A stretch of 64,000 bases of DNA, taken from positions 11,085,976 to 11,149,975 of the forward strand of contig NC_051089.1 in assembly GCF_901709675.1 (NCBI RefSeq), given 5' to 3'. Shown here piece after piece: positions 62,385 to 64,000 of this stretch (position 1 is the first letter of the stretch; each line of letters starts with the position of its first letter). Under the pieces are notes generated by a model. It was not told the DNA's origin and searched no databases. It saw only the letters and a list, made by a program, of their open reading frames with translations. A program made the position numbers and the translations under genes. Source of the DNA: Syngnathus acus. Taxonomy: Eukaryota; Chordata; Actinopteri; Syngnathiformes; Syngnathidae.

Positions 62385-62720
62385 AGTCAAGTCAAGTTTA
62401 TTTGTATAGCCCTAAATCACAATCAGTCTCAAAGGGCTTCACATAGACAAAAATTGACAATTATTCTCAAAGCATCCCCTGATCTTAAGCTCCCAAAAGG
62501 GCAAGGAAAAACTCAAAAAAACCCTGCCAGGGGAAAATGAGAAACCTTGAGAAGGGACCACAGATGGAAGGATCCCCCTTTCAGGATCACCAGGCTGCAA
62601 TGGATGCAGAGAGGGCACAAATAATAAATAATATGAAAATCAATGAAAAAGTGGATGTCCAAGTCAAAGCGAATAGCTGCCGGAGGAGCCCTCAATTGTC
62701 CTGGCAGCGAACATAAGCAC
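62385..62720 (+). repeat. Dispersed teleost repeat
   Basis: Begins with AGTCAAGTCAAGTCAAGTTT then ATTTGTATAGCCCTAAATCA and continues TCTCAAAGGGCTTCACA, AGGGCAAGGAAAAACTC, GAGAAACCTTGAGAAGGGAC and CAATGGATG. I know this order as a common fish dispersed repeat of uncertain class. A short copy of its head occurs at 31812-31848. Confidence 0.65.
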
Positions 62721-63136
62721 TGCAGAGATCAGAAGGACATTACTCAGTCATTATTGACTTCCAACCGGTAATTAATGTTATTGTTGGGGGAGCTAAAAAG
62801 AAGTCGGGAGGTTTTGAAACATTCTCTAGTGAGGCTCCAGTACTGTGGAATTAATTATTTACACAAATGAGTGACTGCTTCTGTACATGTTTAATTCTCT
62901 ACTAAAAGGCTTATCTCGACACTCTTGCAACCTATCTGTCTCTTGCACTGCCTCACCAGTATGATCCTAAATCGGAAGGGTATGATGTTCTTCTAACATT
63001 AAAAGATAAGGTGTGAAGATTTACTAAAATAAAAATAAAATAAAAAGATTTATTAAAATATATTTGAAAAAATCCAGGATGAATCCAAGACAACAAAAGT
63101 TTCACTTTCTACACTTTCTACTGTTTTTATCTACAG

Positions 63137-63163
63137 GTTAAAAAAAAGAAAAAAGAAAAAAAG
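63137..63163 (+). other. Possible 27-nt microexon or chance splice-site pair
   Basis: TTTTTATCTACAG precedes, and GTGAGC follows, a 27-nt A-rich block that in phase 0 would encode VKKKKKEKK. No neighbouring + strand exons were found, and poly-A stretches often mimic this. Treat as unproven. Confidence 0.15.
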
Positions 63164-63596
63164 GTGAGCTGGATTTTACTAAACTGTTTATAGTTCATTG
63201 CAACAGCAATGATTTTTTCCCCCTTCCTGCTGATTGCAAATGAACACAAGAGTTATCTTTGCTGGCCGCAAATCTAACACAAAGGCTTTAACAACAAAAC
63301 AGCTTTGATTGATCTGTGGATCATCAAAGTAATATTAAATACTTTCACAGTATTTGATAGCTACTCCGAGCATAAATAGTGTGTGACAGCAGGAGGTAAA
63401 GTGTATTCTTCCAGTCCCACTGCCAATACATGTCACATCTTACACAGCAGAGTGGAGGCGGGCTTGGAGAACTGGTAGGCAATAAGCAAATGAGAGCTAA
63501 TTAAGCCCTCTTGGCATCATCTTGAGATAATGAATTTAAAAGCTGTATAAATACTAACTTGTTTAATTATACAAATTAAAATACAGTGTATGTATT

Positions 63597-63690
63597 CCAT
63601 CCATCCATCCATCCATTTTGCATGGAAGTTGTTCTCTTCTGGTTCTCTGCAGGTGAGCTGCAGCCTATTTCACCTGACTTTGGGCAAAAG
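63597..63690 (-). repeat. Fragment of the common CCATC-tailed fish repeat
   Basis: CCATCCATCCATCCATCCAT, then TCTGCAGGTGAGCTGCAGCC and TATTTCACCTGACTTTGGGC. This is the degenerate end of the same superfamily as the 56848 repeat. Similar, poorer pieces lie near 13628 and 25050. Confidence 0.55.
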
Positions 63691-64000
63691 ATAGACCACT
63701 TCTTACATGTTTAATGCCAAGGAGACCCAAGTTTGTTTGAGTCCTATACTTGAACTGCAAAATTACAAAGTACACTGAGAGAAACAAGTAAAACTCGGGC
63801 AACAAATACAAAATGATGGATGCTGTGCAGCTAACAAAGATGTCCTCCTCTGTGATTCTCCAGCAGTGATGTGGCACTTGCAATTTAATTTATGATAGCT
63901 CATTGAAGGGCACCTTAAAAATGGGATATTCCTACAATAAGTGCTGGTAAGACATAACTCAAGGCTAACTTGGGGCCTTCAACAGAAATGCTGGCATCTT

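Overview
The window is vertebrate nuclear DNA, almost certainly from a ray-finned fish. It is AT-rich, its genes are split by canonical GT-AG introns (some of about 75 bp), it is rich in microsatellites, and it carries teleost-type dispersed repeats: tRNA-derived SINEs, Tc1-like remnants and non-autonomous hAT elements. No virus, bacterial operon, CRISPR array, rRNA gene or functional tRNA gene is visible.

Three known genes can be assembled exon by exon. lmo1 (+ strand, 3893-12724) lacks only its short first coding exon. ric3 (+ strand, 38003-42727) is complete, with 6 coding exons and 476 aa. tub (- strand, 44971-53911) has 12 coding exons and 489 aa. The block lmo1-ric3-tub, with lmo1 and ric3 co-oriented and tub convergent, matches my recollection of the human 11p15 order TUB-RIC3-LMO1, so this is an ancient syntenic segment. 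LMO1 is a LIM-only transcriptional adaptor, RIC3 an ER chaperone for nicotinic and 5-HT3 receptors, and TUB a phosphoinositide-binding ciliary trafficking adaptor. They share a locus, not a pathway.

The least expected feature is a fourth gene that I do not recognise. It lies on the + strand, wholly inside the 3.8-kb tub intron between 45898 and 49735, antisense to tub. A 5' non-coding exon, a coding start at 46804, three introns with canonical splice sites and a kept reading frame give a 373-aa, strongly acidic protein. It has two copies of a WWH...SDS..DLD motif about 102 residues apart. A third, decayed copy lies at the same spacing inside its last intron. An 805-bp hAT element with a perfect 8-bp target-site duplication sits just downstream and may supply its poly(A) signal.

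Layout: 1-3892, lmo1 upstream or first-intron DNA; 3893-12724, lmo1 coding exons with a GC-AG intron and a long (TG)n tract beside the exon 3 acceptor; 12725 to about 13135, lmo1 3' UTR; about 13.1-38.0 kb, an intergenic desert with SINE, MITE and Tc1 debris and a telomere-like degenerate array; 38.0-42.7 kb, ric3, with a decayed hAT transposase in intron 5; 42.7-45.0 kb, the convergent ric3/tub 3' region with a small hAT MITE; 45.0-53.9 kb, tub with its nested gene; 53.9-64 kb, DNA upstream of tub with a long (AG)n tract, SINEs and other repeats and no gene I can support.
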